DNA from: Nitrosopumilaceae archaeon
GTDB taxonomy: Archaea; Thermoproteota; Nitrososphaeria; Nitrososphaerales; Nitrosopumilaceae
Direction: 5' to 3'
Assembly: GCA_007571225.1 (NCBI GenBank)
Contig: RKRU01000191.1
Location: 1-25,096, forward strand
DNA: 25,096 nucleotides
This document shows positions 6,447 through 14,135 of the stretch, one piece after another; the stretch's first letter is position 1, and every line of letters starts with the position of its first letter. Below the pieces are notes generated by a model. It was given only the letters and a program-made list of their open reading frames with translations, did not search any database and was not told the origin of the DNA. The translations under genes were made by a program, and so were the position numbers.

Positions 6447-7235
6447 CTACACGTATGAGTGCTTCTGCTTTAGAAAAAAATCCCAAGATTGCGCTGAAGC
6501 AGTATTGGAATCATTTTGTTCGGCCTCTTTCTCGGCGCGCCATTGCCTCACTGATTCGTCAAAGTCGGATTGCATGAGTTCAAGTTCTTCATCAGTGAGC
6601 GGTCTAGTGTTCTCATACGCCCATATAAAATCATCACAATCTACAATATCGTCATATTGGCAGAATGATAGTTGATTCTGCAACGCCCACCAGTCTGGAT
6701 CAGACTCCCATAGATCAAACGGTGGCTCGGCGAACATGGTGGCCCTGTTGTTGTGGTAGTGAACATGGTCAATTCTATGGAGGTTGTCGGGATTGCCTCC
6801 CACAAGGTCAAGCATGGCCTGTTCCACACCTTCCAATGTAGGAGGTACGTCAAACGTCTTCAGTAGCCATTCATGGTACCTAATCAGTTTCTCATCTTCT
6901 ACGGGGTTGTAAATGCCTTGCAGTATCTCCTTTTGGACGACCAGCGCCGACAGATATTCTACTACCAACTCGTCTTCCGGATGAAACTCCTGTTCAAACT
7001 CATATTGTGCCACCCACGTATCGCGCGCTATTATGTTGTGCACATGACCCAGTTCGGCCTCGTCTGCATTACGATACCATTCAATCCATGCCTCATGCGC
7101 GAGGGTATGATTGTCATCATAGTCGTTTATTTGAACATTTATCTCGGGCGTTACGGGAATCACCAAAAGCAATACCACAAATACCGCGATCAGTACAACC
7201 GTACCACTCCCTGCATAAAGTACGATCTTATTCAT
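6447..7235 (-). CDS. Membrane-anchored extracellular protein of unknown function
   Basis: I chose the ATG at 7235 (262 residues) because the protein then begins MNKIVLYAGSGTVVLIAVFVVLLLVIP, a textbook N-terminal transmembrane or signal-anchor helix (about residues 8-28), and a TATA-like box lies 21-27 bases upstream. An in-frame ATG at 7349 would add 38 unlikely residues. No lipobox Cys follows the helix, so a signal anchor is more likely than a lipoprotein. The rest is acidic and rich in Trp, Tyr, Asp and Glu, with His-rich patches (RIDHVHYHNN near the middle). It is probably an exported soluble domain; the Asp/His content might bind metal. I do not recognise the family. It is isolated among repeats, which suggests an accessory gene. 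Confidence 0.65.
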   Translation of the reverse strand: MNKIVLYAGSGTVVLIAVFVVLLLVIPVTPEINVQINDYDDNHTLAHEAWIEWYRNADEAELGHVHNIIARDTWVAQYEFEQEFHPEDELVVEYLSALVVQKEILQGIYNPVEDEKLIRYHEWLLKTFDVPPTLEGVEQAMLDLVGGNPDNLHRIDHVHYHNNRATMFAEPPFDLWESDPDWWALQNQLSFCQYDDIVDCDDFIWAYENTRPLTDEELELMQSDFDESVRQWRAEKEAEQNDSNTASAQSWDFFLKQKHSYV

Positions 7236-7255
7236 AAGACAGTTAGGTTGATATG

Positions 7256-7262
7256 ATATATG
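7256..7262 (-). promoter_or_regulatory. TATA box of the membrane-anchored protein gene
   Basis: CATATAT on the minus strand lies 21-27 bases before the chosen ATG at 7235. Confidence 0.4.
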
Positions 7263-7386
7263 CATATTTTGGTTGTCAATAGTTGGAAATGTGTTTCGAT
7301 GGCAAAAAGACCGAATTATTGCGGCGATCCACAGGCCCACGGGGATCAAACAAAAATAATCGAAATGTGGACGACGTTATTATTTT

Positions 7387-7498
7387 GGTTGTGATCAGTT
7401 TTGGTTCACACCCTTGTTGTTGGCAGCACAATCATGTCGCCGTTCCTCTGCAGTGTCCAGGTTGTGATCAGTTTTGGGTTCACACCCTTGTTGTTGGC
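7387..7498 (+). repeat. 38/39-bp direct repeat, two copies at a 73-bp period
   Basis: The segments 7387-7424 and 7460-7498 are identical except for one extra G in the second. Both begin GGTTGTGATCAGTTTT and end TTGTTGTTGGC. A 35-bp unrelated spacer separates them. The segment lies in the roughly 630-base region between the membrane protein and carA. Confidence 0.9.
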
Positions 7499-7536
7499 GC
7501 GTAGTAACTCCCAATTATCTATCTTCTAGGCGTAAT

Positions 7537-7734
7537 ATGTCAAAAAACATACAAAAACCAATGAGAGACACTACGTATGGATCCCCTGACACACAAAAAC
7601 ACACCACACAAACTACATACCGCCTACGTCATACCGAGATTATCAACAGTATCTCAGAACATCTAAAAAACACAGTTTTCCGAACCAATAACATCCAGAT
7701 TGACTGCCCGTACACATCTTACCCCACAGTCTGA
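7537..7734 (+). CDS. Possible small protein of 65 residues
   Basis: An open frame from an ATG encodes a hydrophilic peptide rich in Thr, Asn, His and Tyr (starting MSKNIQKPMRDTTYG). It has no recognisable motif or membrane segment. The base composition is A/C-rich like the surrounding non-coding DNA, and no clear promoter or ribosome site is visible. It may be a chance ORF. Confidence 0.22.
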   Translation: MSKNIQKPMRDTTYGSPDTQKHTTQTTYRLRHTEIINSISEHLKNTVFRTNNIQIDCPYTSYPTV

Positions 7735-7840
7735 ATAACCAAAATCGCAAAAATGCCCAAAAACACCTCGAAAAAACATGTTTTTCAAAGAGATTTGAGT
7801 TAACTGTAGTCGGGCAGGGTCATGCTACCTGCGTTGATAA

Positions 7841-7855
7841 AAATTTAAATTTATA
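7841..7855 (+). promoter_or_regulatory. TATA region of carA
   Basis: An AT-rich stretch of overlapping AAATTTAAA and TTTATA boxes ends 15-21 bases before the carA ATG. The first box (7841-7849) has the better leaderless spacing. Confidence 0.45.
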
Positions 7856-7869
7856 CAAAAACCGACTCA

Positions 7870-9102
7870 ATGAGGGTTAAAATCACCACAAGAAGTTCAA
7901 AGTACGTACAGAGGTTTGGCAAGCTGGTTCTCGACGATGGAACTGTCCTTGATGGGGAGGGTTTTGGAGGGGCGGCCACGGTGTTCGGCGAGGTCGTGTT
8001 CAATACTGGAATGGTCGGGTATAATGAAGCCCTGACCGATCCGTCCTACAACGGCCAGCTTCTTACACTCACCTATCCCTTGGTGGGCAACTACGGCGTG
8101 CCCGATCCGTCCATATGTGATGACGACGGAATACCAAAGTACTTTGAGTCAGACTGCATCCAGGCGCGCGGACTTGTGGTACACGAGCTCTCCTCGATTG
8201 CAAGCCACTGGAACATGCACATGACCCTAGATGAATGGATGCACAAAGAGTGTATTCCCGGGATTGCCAGAATCGATACGCGCGCGCTCACAAAGCGCCT
8301 GCGCGAGGGCGGCGTTATGATGGCGGCCCTCGCAGTATCGGAGACTGAGATAGACGAAGAGTCCCTCAAAAGGAACCTAGAGTCTGCCACGCCCTACAGA
8401 AACGAACAGTTTATGGACTCAGTCTCCACCCAAAAACCGCTCGCATACGGATACGACATCAGCAACAACAGCAACACAGGCGCCAGACAGGATACGAGGG
8501 ACGGCAACAACGATGCAGACGGCGGCCTCGTCGTCGTAATAGATACGGGAGCCAAGCATGCAATACTGCGCAACATACGCGCGCTCGGATACGGCGTAAT
8601 AGTACTGCCGTGGAACACATCCTATGAGACCATAATGTCATACAAGCCTCAGGGAGTCGTACTCAGCAGCGGTCCAGGTGACCCAGAAAAGTGCCCGCAG
8701 ACCATAACGACTGCTAGGCAGCTGATCAAAAACGACATACCCACCCTTGGAATATGTCTCGGAGCACAGATACTCGGACTTGCAGGAAACGCCAGTACGT
8801 ACAAGCTAAAGTACGGACATAGGGGACAGAACAAGCCGTGCATAAACCTAGAGACGGGACGGATATACGTGACAAGCCAGAACCACGGATATGGTATATC
8901 CCCCGACTCCCTGCAAGACTCGGAGTTTGACTTGTGGTTTGCAAACGCCGATGATAAAACGGTGGAGGGAATAAGGCACAGATCGAGTAGGTGCATAGCC
9001 GTCCAGTTTCACCCAGAGGCATCCCCGGGGCCGTACGACTGCAGGTTCGTCTTTGAGGATCTAAAACGCCTTATTGAAGGGGGCAGGAGGCAGCAACAGT
9101 GA
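7870..9102 (+). CDS. carA: Carbamoyl-phosphate synthase small subunit
   Basis: A 410-residue glutaminase subunit that supplies ammonia from glutamine to CarB for carbamoyl phosphate (arginine and pyrimidine synthesis). The N-terminal CarA domain begins at FGKLVLDDGTVLDGEGFG (about 16-33), so the ATG start adds about 15 residues to the usual length. The class I amidotransferase domain (about 219-400) has the nucleophile C296 in GICLGAQ, and H381 and E383 in FHPEASPGP, so the triad is complete. Position 299 is Ala where the family usually has His (GICLGHQ). A hydrophilic Asn/Asp-rich insert at about 196-218 separates the domains. It is followed closely by carB. Confidence 0.95.
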   Translation: MRVKITTRSSKYVQRFGKLVLDDGTVLDGEGFGGAATVFGEVVFNTGMVGYNEALTDPSYNGQLLTLTYPLVGNYGVPDPSICDDDGIPKYFESDCIQARGLVVHELSSIASHWNMHMTLDEWMHKECIPGIARIDTRALTKRLREGGVMMAALAVSETEIDEESLKRNLESATPYRNEQFMDSVSTQKPLAYGYDISNNSNTGARQDTRDGNNDADGGLVVVIDTGAKHAILRNIRALGYGVIVLPWNTSYETIMSYKPQGVVLSSGPGDPEKCPQTITTARQLIKNDIPTLGICLGAQILGLAGNASTYKLKYGHRGQNKPCINLETGRIYVTSQNHGYGISPDSLQDSEFDLWFANADDKTVEGIRHRSSRCIAVQFHPEASPGPYDCRFVFEDLKRLIEGGRRQQQ

Positions 9103-9110
9103 TCGAGAGA

Positions 9111-9119
9111 GGAGGTGAT
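9111..9119 (+). promoter_or_regulatory. Strong Shine-Dalgarno site before carB
   Basis: GGAGGTGAT matches the archaeal anti-Shine-Dalgarno end of 16S rRNA over nine bases. It lies 8 bases before the CTG at 9128, where the conserved CarB N-terminus begins. This supports translation from about 9128 and not only from the internal GTG at 9281. Confidence 0.65.
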
Positions 9120-9127
9120 GTAAACAA

Positions 9128-9211
9128 CTGCCAAAGAATGAATCCCTAAAGAAGATTCTCGTGCTTGGAAGCGGGGCAATCAAGATCGGAGAAGCCGGCG
9201 AAAGTCGTTAA
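9128..9211 (+). pseudogene. carB: 5' part of carB ending at an in-frame TAA
   Basis: Read from a CTG, this frame gives LPKNESLKKILVLGSG and then AIKIGEAGE. That is the expected start of CarB, including the first ATP-grasp loop, with CTG where the initiator should be. It then runs into TAA at 9209-9211. The same frame resumes downstream with FDYSGSQCLKAIHEDGLG and continues into the long carB ORF. Taking out the 21 bases 9203-9223 would join GEAGE to FDYSG exactly as in the family. The fragment is therefore the 5' end of carB separated by a 21-bp in-frame insertion. Confidence 0.75.
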
Positions 9212-9223
9212 AGCGGCCGCCAA
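9203..9223 (+). other. 21-bp insertion with stop codon and a NotI site in carB
   Basis: These 21 bases interrupt the conserved GEAGE/FDYSG sequence without changing the frame, but they carry TAA (9209-9211) and the rare 8-mer GCGGCCGC (9213-9220). Without them the junction would read GAATTC, an EcoRI site. This could be a real mutation or a cloning, linker or assembly artefact. Confidence 0.6.
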
Positions 9224-9280
9224 TTCGACTACTCCGGTAGCCAGTGCCTCAAGGCCATACACGAGGACGGACTTGGAAGC

Positions 9281-12200
9281 GTGCTCATCAATCCCAATAT
9301 AGCAACGATCCAGACAGATACGCGTTTTGCCGACAAGGTCTACCTGCTTCCCGTAACTCCAGACTATGTGACGTCGGTGATCGAGAAGGAGAGGCCCGAC
9401 GGAATTATGCTGGCCTATGGGGGACAGACCGCGCTCAACTGTGGTGTAAGGCTAGAAGAGTCTGGAGTTTTAGGTAAGTATGGAATACGTGTGCTAGGCA
9501 CACCCGTGGATGGAATAAAGAAGACCGAAGACAGGCAGTTCTTCAAGGACTCCATGCGGGAGGCCGGGGTGCCCGTACTGCGAAGCAGGACGGTTACAAA
9601 CTTTACAGACGCCAAATCCGCAGCAGAGGAGCTGTCGTATCCGGTTATAATACGCGTTGCATATACGCTTGGAGGCCGTGGCGGAGGAGTCGCCTACAAC
9701 GAGATAGAGCTCCACGAGATTGTAGAGCGCGGACTAAAGGCAAGCCTAGTGGGCCAGGTCCTGATAGAGGAGTATATCGGTAGCTGGAAGCAGATCGAAT
9801 ATGAGGTGATGCAAGACTATGGAGGAAACAACGTCATAGTATGCAACATGGAGAACGTACTTTCTATGAGGGTCCATACGGGGGACAACATAGTAGTCGC
9901 CCCCTCACAGACCATAAACAATGCAGAATACCACATGCTCCGCTCTGCCGCGCTCCGCGCGACTGGACATGTGGGAATTGTAGGAGAGTGTAACATCCAG
10001 TATGCCCTGGCCCCCGACTCAGACCGCTATGTGGCAATAGAGATAAACCCGAGGCTCTCTAGGTCGTCGGCGCTTGCAAGCAAGGCTACAGGATATCCGC
10101 TTGCATACATGTCGGCAAAGATAGGACTTGGATACAGCCTCTCCGAACTTATAAACCGCATAACAAAGAGTACGACGGCGTGCTTTGAACCTTCACTTGA
10201 CTATATAGTATGCAAGCACCCAAGATGGGACTTTTCAAAGTTCGAGATGGCCAACAGGCGCCTAGGCACCACCATGAAGTCAGTAGGCGAGGTGATGGCC
10301 ATAGGGCGCACGTTCGAAGAGGCTCTACAAAAGTCGATCCGTATGCTAGATATTGGAAACGACGGTCTGGTACTGAACCGCAACGACATGGATATGACGC
10401 GCCGCAAAAGCCGAAGTCGAAGCCACCAGCACATATCCAAAGACAGCAATACGTACGGTAGCAACCGTGGCAGTACCATTACAGGAGAAGGAAGCACCGA
10501 ACCGCCCGACATAGAGTTGATAGAGGACGGCCTCTCCCACCATGACGACCACATACTGTACAATGTTGCAGACGCAATCAAGTCTGGGATTACAACCGAA
10601 CGCATAAACCTCCTGTCGTCCATAGATCCATGGTTCATAGAAAAGATACGCAACATAACTGAAATCGAGGGACGGCTGCAGCAGAAGAAGAAGAAGAGTA
10701 TGGACTACCTGCCTGCCCCCCCGATACTATGGGAGGCCAAGAAGGCAGGCTTTGCAGACAGGCAGATTGCACGCGCCCTAGGGAGAGACGCAGTCCAGAT
10801 ACGGGAGATGCGCAAATCAGCAGGAGTGATCCCTGTAATAAAGCAGATCGACACGCTTGCAGCGGAGTGGCCCGCCGTCACAAACTACCTGTACATTACA
10901 TATGGCGGAAACTCCAACGATATACGCCTAGATGACGACGACAGGGGGATAGTAGTACTGGGCGCAGGCCCGTACCGCATAGGGAGCAGTGTGGAGTTTG
11001 ACTGGGGGACTGTAAACATGGTCTGGGGCCTGCAGGAGAGCGGCGAGAAGAACGTCATAGTGGTCAACTGCAATCCGGAGACGGTCTCCACGGACTATGA
11101 TATATGCACACGGCTGTACTTTGAGGAACTTACAGAGGAGCGCCTCCAAGACATTGCCGACTTTGAGTCCCCCAAAGGCGTAATAACCTGCGTGGGCGGC
11201 CAGACTGCAAACAACCTGACTACAAGTGCCGCACGGCTGGGGATGCGCATAATGGGGACCAGTGCGCACGATGTGGACAGGGCAGAGGACCGCTCAAAGT
11301 TCAGCGCCGAGCTTGACAAGCTGCACATACGGCAGCCGCGGTGGCAGGCCTTTGCAAACCTACACGAGGCCAAGATGTTTGCCAGCTCCGTAGGCTACCC
11401 AGTCATCGTGCGCCCCTCGTACGTACTGTCAGGCGCGGCCATGAGGGTCGTCTGGTCGCAAGAGGAGCTGCGCACATACGTAAAGGAGGCAGCCCGCGTC
11501 TCCCCGGACCACCCAGTAGTGATATCAAAGTTCATGCTCAATTCACTAGAGGTGGATGTGGACGGAGTATCAGACGGCAGGACCGTCGTGATAGGCTCGA
11601 TTGTGGAGCATATTGACAGTGCCGGGGTTCATTCAGGAGATGCAACCATGTGCATACCGCCGTGGCGCCTCAGCAACAATACGATAGACACCATAACAGA
11701 ATATACCAAGAAGATAGCCCTCACGTTCAACGTAAGGGGGCCGTTCAACCTGCAGTTTCTAGTCAACGACGGCGAGGTGTACGTGATCGAGCTGAATATA
11801 CGGGCCTCGCGCTCCATGCCGTTTGTATCAAAGTTTGTAGGCACCAACCTAGTATCGCTTGCGTCGCGCGCCATACTCGGAAAGGCGCTGCAACCCATAC
11901 CAGAGGAGCGGTGGCGCCGGACAGGCAAGTACGGAATAAAGGTACCGCAGTTCTCCTTTATGCAGCTTGACGGCGCCGACATCACCCTTGGAGTCGAGAT
12001 GCAGTCAACAGGGGAGGCGGCCTGCTTTGGTGACGGTTTCTACGACGCGCTCTCAAAAAGCCTAACATCGGTGGGATACAATCTACCCCGTTCTGGCGGC
12101 GCCCTGATAACAGTCGGCGGGGCGCACAACAAGGAGAAGCTCGTACCGGTAGTTGCAAAGCTAAAGGACCTAGGCTTTCGTATAATGGCCACCGAGCACA

Positions 12201-12535
12201 CAGCAGAGTTCATAGCAGACAACATAGGCCCCGTGGAGACGGTCCATAAGATATCAGAACCTAGCAGGAAGCCCAACATAGCAGACCTGCTTTACGAGCG
12301 CAAGATAGACTTTATACTGAACATACCAAGCACATCCACACTTGAAAAATACATGGGAATGCTAGAGGACGAGTACCAGATAAGGAGAAAGGCACTTGAG
12401 TTGGGCGTCCCCGTACTGACCACAGTGGAGCTTGCCAACTCCTTTGTAAAGACGCTTGAATGGCTAAAGACCAACAGTGCCACGATCGATCCGCTCAGGC
12501 CGTATGACGGCGCAGATGCAGACAAGCCAGTATAG
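9281..12535 (+). CDS. carB: Carbamoyl-phosphate synthase large subunit (lacks N-terminus in this reading)
   Basis: The uninterrupted frame has 1084 residues from a GTG. It contains both ATP-grasp halves: the first begins in LINPNIATIQTD and contains GGQTALNCG and TLGGRGGGVAYN; the second starts near VVLGAGPYRIGSSVEFDWG and contains GGQTANN and PSYVLSGAAMRVV. The MGS-like C-terminal domain begins about ALITVGG. It makes carbamoyl phosphate from ammonia, bicarbonate and two ATP. The first about 50 residues, including the first nucleotide-binding GSGAIKIG loop, lie upstream behind an in-frame stop; if the stop is real, the synthetic site of the first half would be damaged. A Ser/Arg/His-rich hydrophilic insert at about residues 370-412 separates the halves and is not typical of the family. 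Confidence 0.93.
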   Translation: MLINPNIATIQTDTRFADKVYLLPVTPDYVTSVIEKERPDGIMLAYGGQTALNCGVRLEESGVLGKYGIRVLGTPVDGIKKTEDRQFFKDSMREAGVPVLRSRTVTNFTDAKSAAEELSYPVIIRVAYTLGGRGGGVAYNEIELHEIVERGLKASLVGQVLIEEYIGSWKQIEYEVMQDYGGNNVIVCNMENVLSMRVHTGDNIVVAPSQTINNAEYHMLRSAALRATGHVGIVGECNIQYALAPDSDRYVAIEINPRLSRSSALASKATGYPLAYMSAKIGLGYSLSELINRITKSTTACFEPSLDYIVCKHPRWDFSKFEMANRRLGTTMKSVGEVMAIGRTFEEALQKSIRMLDIGNDGLVLNRNDMDMTRRKSRSRSHQHISKDSNTYGSNRGSTITGEGSTEPPDIELIEDGLSHHDDHILYNVADAIKSGITTERINLLSSIDPWFIEKIRNITEIEGRLQQKKKKSMDYLPAPPILWEAKKAGFADRQIARALGRDAVQIREMRKSAGVIPVIKQIDTLAAEWPAVTNYLYITYGGNSNDIRLDDDDRGIVVLGAGPYRIGSSVEFDWGTVNMVWGLQESGEKNVIVVNCNPETVSTDYDICTRLYFEELTEERLQDIADFESPKGVITCVGGQTANNLTTSAARLGMRIMGTSAHDVDRAEDRSKFSAELDKLHIRQPRWQAFANLHEAKMFASSVGYPVIVRPSYVLSGAAMRVVWSQEELRTYVKEAARVSPDHPVVISKFMLNSLEVDVDGVSDGRTVVIGSIVEHIDSAGVHSGDATMCIPPWRLSNNTIDTITEYTKKIALTFNVRGPFNLQFLVNDGEVYVIELNIRASRSMPFVSKFVGTNLVSLASRAILGKALQPIPEERWRRTGKYGIKVPQFSFMQLDGADITLGVEMQSTGEAACFGDGFYDALSKSLTSVGYNLPRSGGALITVGGAHNKEKLVPVVAKLKDLGFRIMATEHTAEFIADNIGPVETVHKISEPSRKPNIADLLYERKIDFILNIPSTSTLEKYMGMLEDEYQIRRKALELGVPVLTTVELANSFVKTLEWLKTNSATIDPLRPYDGADADKPV

Positions 12536-12574
12536 TTTCAGGGTGCAAAGGGGACACCGTACGGGCCAGTCCTC

Positions 12575-12683
12575 ATGTGGGAACCGTGCGTGGGGTGGAG
12601 CCGTTGTAGGCCAAACGACGACCTTGCACCATCACATCATCCAAAGAATGTGGGAACCGTGCGTGGGGTGGAGCCGTTGTAGG
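12575..12683 (+). repeat. 36-bp direct repeat, two copies at a 73-bp period
   Basis: Bases 12575-12610 and 12648-12683 are identical over 36 bp (starting ATGTGGGAACCGTG and ending GCCGTTGTAGG) and are separated by a 37-bp unrelated spacer. The second copy is followed by another GTGGAGCCGT, so its last part is itself duplicated. The segment lies just after carB. G-rich on the plus strand. Confidence 0.92.
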
Positions 12684-12706
12684 TGGAGCCGTACGACAGG
12701 ATATAA

Positions 12707-12714
12707 TGTTATAC
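12707..12714 (+). promoter_or_regulatory. TATA box of the SWIM-protein gene
   Basis: TGTTATAC-type sequence lies 23-30 bases before the ATG at 12737. Confidence 0.45.
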
Positions 12715-12736
12715 GCGGCTTTTGGATTAAACCCAT

Positions 12737-13042
12737 ATGAAGAATGTAACCAATAAGGCAAGGTCACTTGTCTCGGCCGGCGGGGTAAAGTTGCACCTCT
12801 TCCTGCCCAGCAGGCGAAGCATCATGACCGTGGTGGGCAAGGGGGGGGAGCACTGGGTGGATACAGAATTTGCGTTCTGTTCGTGTCCAGCATACTACTT
12901 TGCAACTACTGGAGGCAGAAATGCAGAATGTTACCATCTGGGATCGGCGCTGCTTGCCATTGAGACGGGAGCAGTGGAGAAGACCGAATTTGACGACGAG
13001 GAGTTTGACGGCTTTGTGCGCGGGCTGGTCATGGATCTTTGA
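12737..13042 (+). CDS. Stand-alone SWIM zinc-finger protein
   Basis: A 101-residue protein. It has the SWIM pattern CxC-x(14)-CxH: C48, C50 (FCSCPAYYF), C65 and H67 (ECYHL), preceded by a beta-strand region (KLHLFLPSRRSIMTVVGKGGEHWVD) as is usual. SWIM domains bind zinc and act in DNA binding or protein-protein contacts, for example in recombination-associated Sws1/Shu-type proteins and in SWI2/SNF2 helicases. Here nothing else is attached except an acidic tail (EKTEFDDEEFDGF). The ATG start is supported by a TATA box. The next gene follows about 40 bases later with a promoter of its own. The cellular role is unknown; a partner in DNA repair is a guess from the family. Confidence 0.75.
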   Translation: MKNVTNKARSLVSAGGVKLHLFLPSRRSIMTVVGKGGEHWVDTEFAFCSCPAYYFATTGGRNAECYHLGSALLAIETGAVEKTEFDDEEFDGFVRGLVMDL

Positions 13043-13048
13043 TCCTCC

Positions 13049-13058
13049 AATTTTAATA
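13049..13058 (+). promoter_or_regulatory. TATA box of the small acidic protein gene
   Basis: ATTTTAATAG lies 24-33 bases before the ATG at 13082, consistent with a leaderless transcript. Confidence 0.45.
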
Positions 13059-13081
13059 GTCAGTAAGCCCCGTATTATAAC

Positions 13082-13435
13082 ATGTCAAGTGGTACCGGCA
13101 GTGGTCGCAGTGACAGCAGCATGTGGAGCTTCCAAGACGAGGATGGTACCAACAGGGAGGTTGAAAGGATCGCCAACATAATGCTTCACGATGGAATCTC
13201 ACCAGACGAGCAGGATTCATCAGAGCTTGAAAAGTATACAAGACAGGTAAGGCTAGAGACATGTGGGTTCAGAGGAGACGACGACATCTCCGAGATGTCT
13301 GAGACAGACTGTCAAAATGAGGCGGCAAAGAGTATCATATACGAGGCATTATTATACAGAAAACTAAAGAATGTCGCCGACAATTCTGGGAGCATACTAG
13401 ACCGCGGCTCCAAGTTTGGCGCTGGATTCAGCTAG
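13082..13435 (+). CDS. Small acidic protein of unknown function
   Basis: A 117-residue protein I do not recognise. It is Ser/Gly-rich at the N-terminus (first about 15 residues), then acidic and helical, with two helix-like segments: REVERIANIMLHDG at about 25-38 and NEAAKSIIYEALLYRKLKNVAD at about 78-100. It has no membrane segment, signal peptide or cofactor motif. The ATG follows a TATA box at leaderless distance, which supports a real gene. It is 40 bases downstream of the SWIM gene, in the same direction, and converges with the next gene at a hairpin. Confidence 0.6.
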   Translation: MSSGTGSGRSDSSMWSFQDEDGTNREVERIANIMLHDGISPDEQDSSELEKYTRQVRLETCGFRGDDDISEMSETDCQNEAAKSIIYEALLYRKLKNVADNSGSILDRGSKFGAGFS

Positions 13436-13439
13436 GGCT

Positions 13440-13464
13440 CTGCAGGTGTCACTTATCACTGCAG
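13440..13464. terminator. Hairpin between two convergent genes
   Basis: CTGCAGGTG and CACTGCAG form an inverted repeat with one bulged base and an about 8-base loop. It spans the end of the minus-strand gene and follows the stop of the plus-strand gene, so it could end transcription in both directions. It lacks a long T run. Confidence 0.4.
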
Positions 13465-13830
13465 CGGCAGGGTATCGACATCATCTTTGGATACACCCTT
13501 CCACAATCCGATCATGCCTTCTGGCTCCACGGTGTCAACCTTTGTGATCTGTTGGATCTTTATGTGATCTGGGTTCGGGGGCATCCACAGCATGGCCATG
13601 TAATCGCCCACGGCGCCCACCTTGTTTGGAACTGCCATTATGATCTTTTCTGTATCAAAGCCGGCCCCTATGACGGCTCGGGTTGCCTTTTCTCTCAGGT
13701 CCATCCTCCCATGCAAGAAGAGATAGACATTCCTTGTAGTGTCAATTGATGACATGGTTATGCTCGTACTGAATGGTAAATCAACCTTTCTTTCATTTTG
13801 GGTGTGTTCTACGAGAATCATACCCCGCAT
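13456..13830 (-). CDS. Conserved-looking hypothetical protein
   Basis: A 124-residue protein from the ATG at 13830; an in-frame ATG at 13755 would give a 99-residue form starting MSSIDTTRNVYLFLHGRMDL. The body looks like a compact alpha/beta domain: strand NVYLFLHG, helix DLREKATRAVIGAGF, strand KIIMAVPN, then GDYMAMLWMPPNPDHIKIQQI. I see no motif that names a function. There is no membrane helix. No good promoter fits either start, so the start is uncertain. It is transcribed towards the small acidic protein and away from the 13831-14135 intergenic region. Confidence 0.6.
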   Translation of the reverse strand: MRGMILVEHTQNERKVDLPFSTSITMSSIDTTRNVYLFLHGRMDLREKATRAVIGAGFDTEKIIMAVPNKVGAVGDYMAMLWMPPNPDHIKIQQITKVDTVEPEGMIGLWKGVSKDDVDTLPLQ

Positions 13831-14135
13831 TCTAATTTATCACCAAGATGTAATTTCAGTTTCCAAATGACTGCAGTTAAGATACCACTGCACCCAAAGA
13901 CACAAAATCCAACGTACTGTTTAGATTCAACATAATCAGTAGTTTGCCGGATTTATGCCCAAAAACAAACATTCGAATAAGGGGAAATGGATTCAAATGT
14001 GCAGTTACAACCCAGCATATAGTGCGCAGGCTTCACCGTTAATGCATCTAGGGTCCAGCCGAGGGCCAGAAGGCAGTCACAACCATGCATTAAAGCAGAT
14101 TGTAAACCGGCCCTACAGGACGCCGCCGCATACGC
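13831..14135. other. Gene-free stretch with a spaced 9-bp inverted repeat
   Basis: No gene is supported here. TTAATGCAT at 14039-14047 and ATGCATTAA at 14085-14093 form a perfect inverted repeat 37 bases apart. A plus-strand open frame from 13955 runs into the citrate synthase gene on the other strand and looks like a shadow. Confidence 0.4.

Noticed and set aside
7387..7498. CRISPR-like array (36-39 bp repeats with 35-37 bp spacers here and at 12575-12683)
   Set aside because: Only two copies per locus, unrelated repeat sequences at the two loci, no cas gene in the window and no leader; tandem duplication is a simpler reading.
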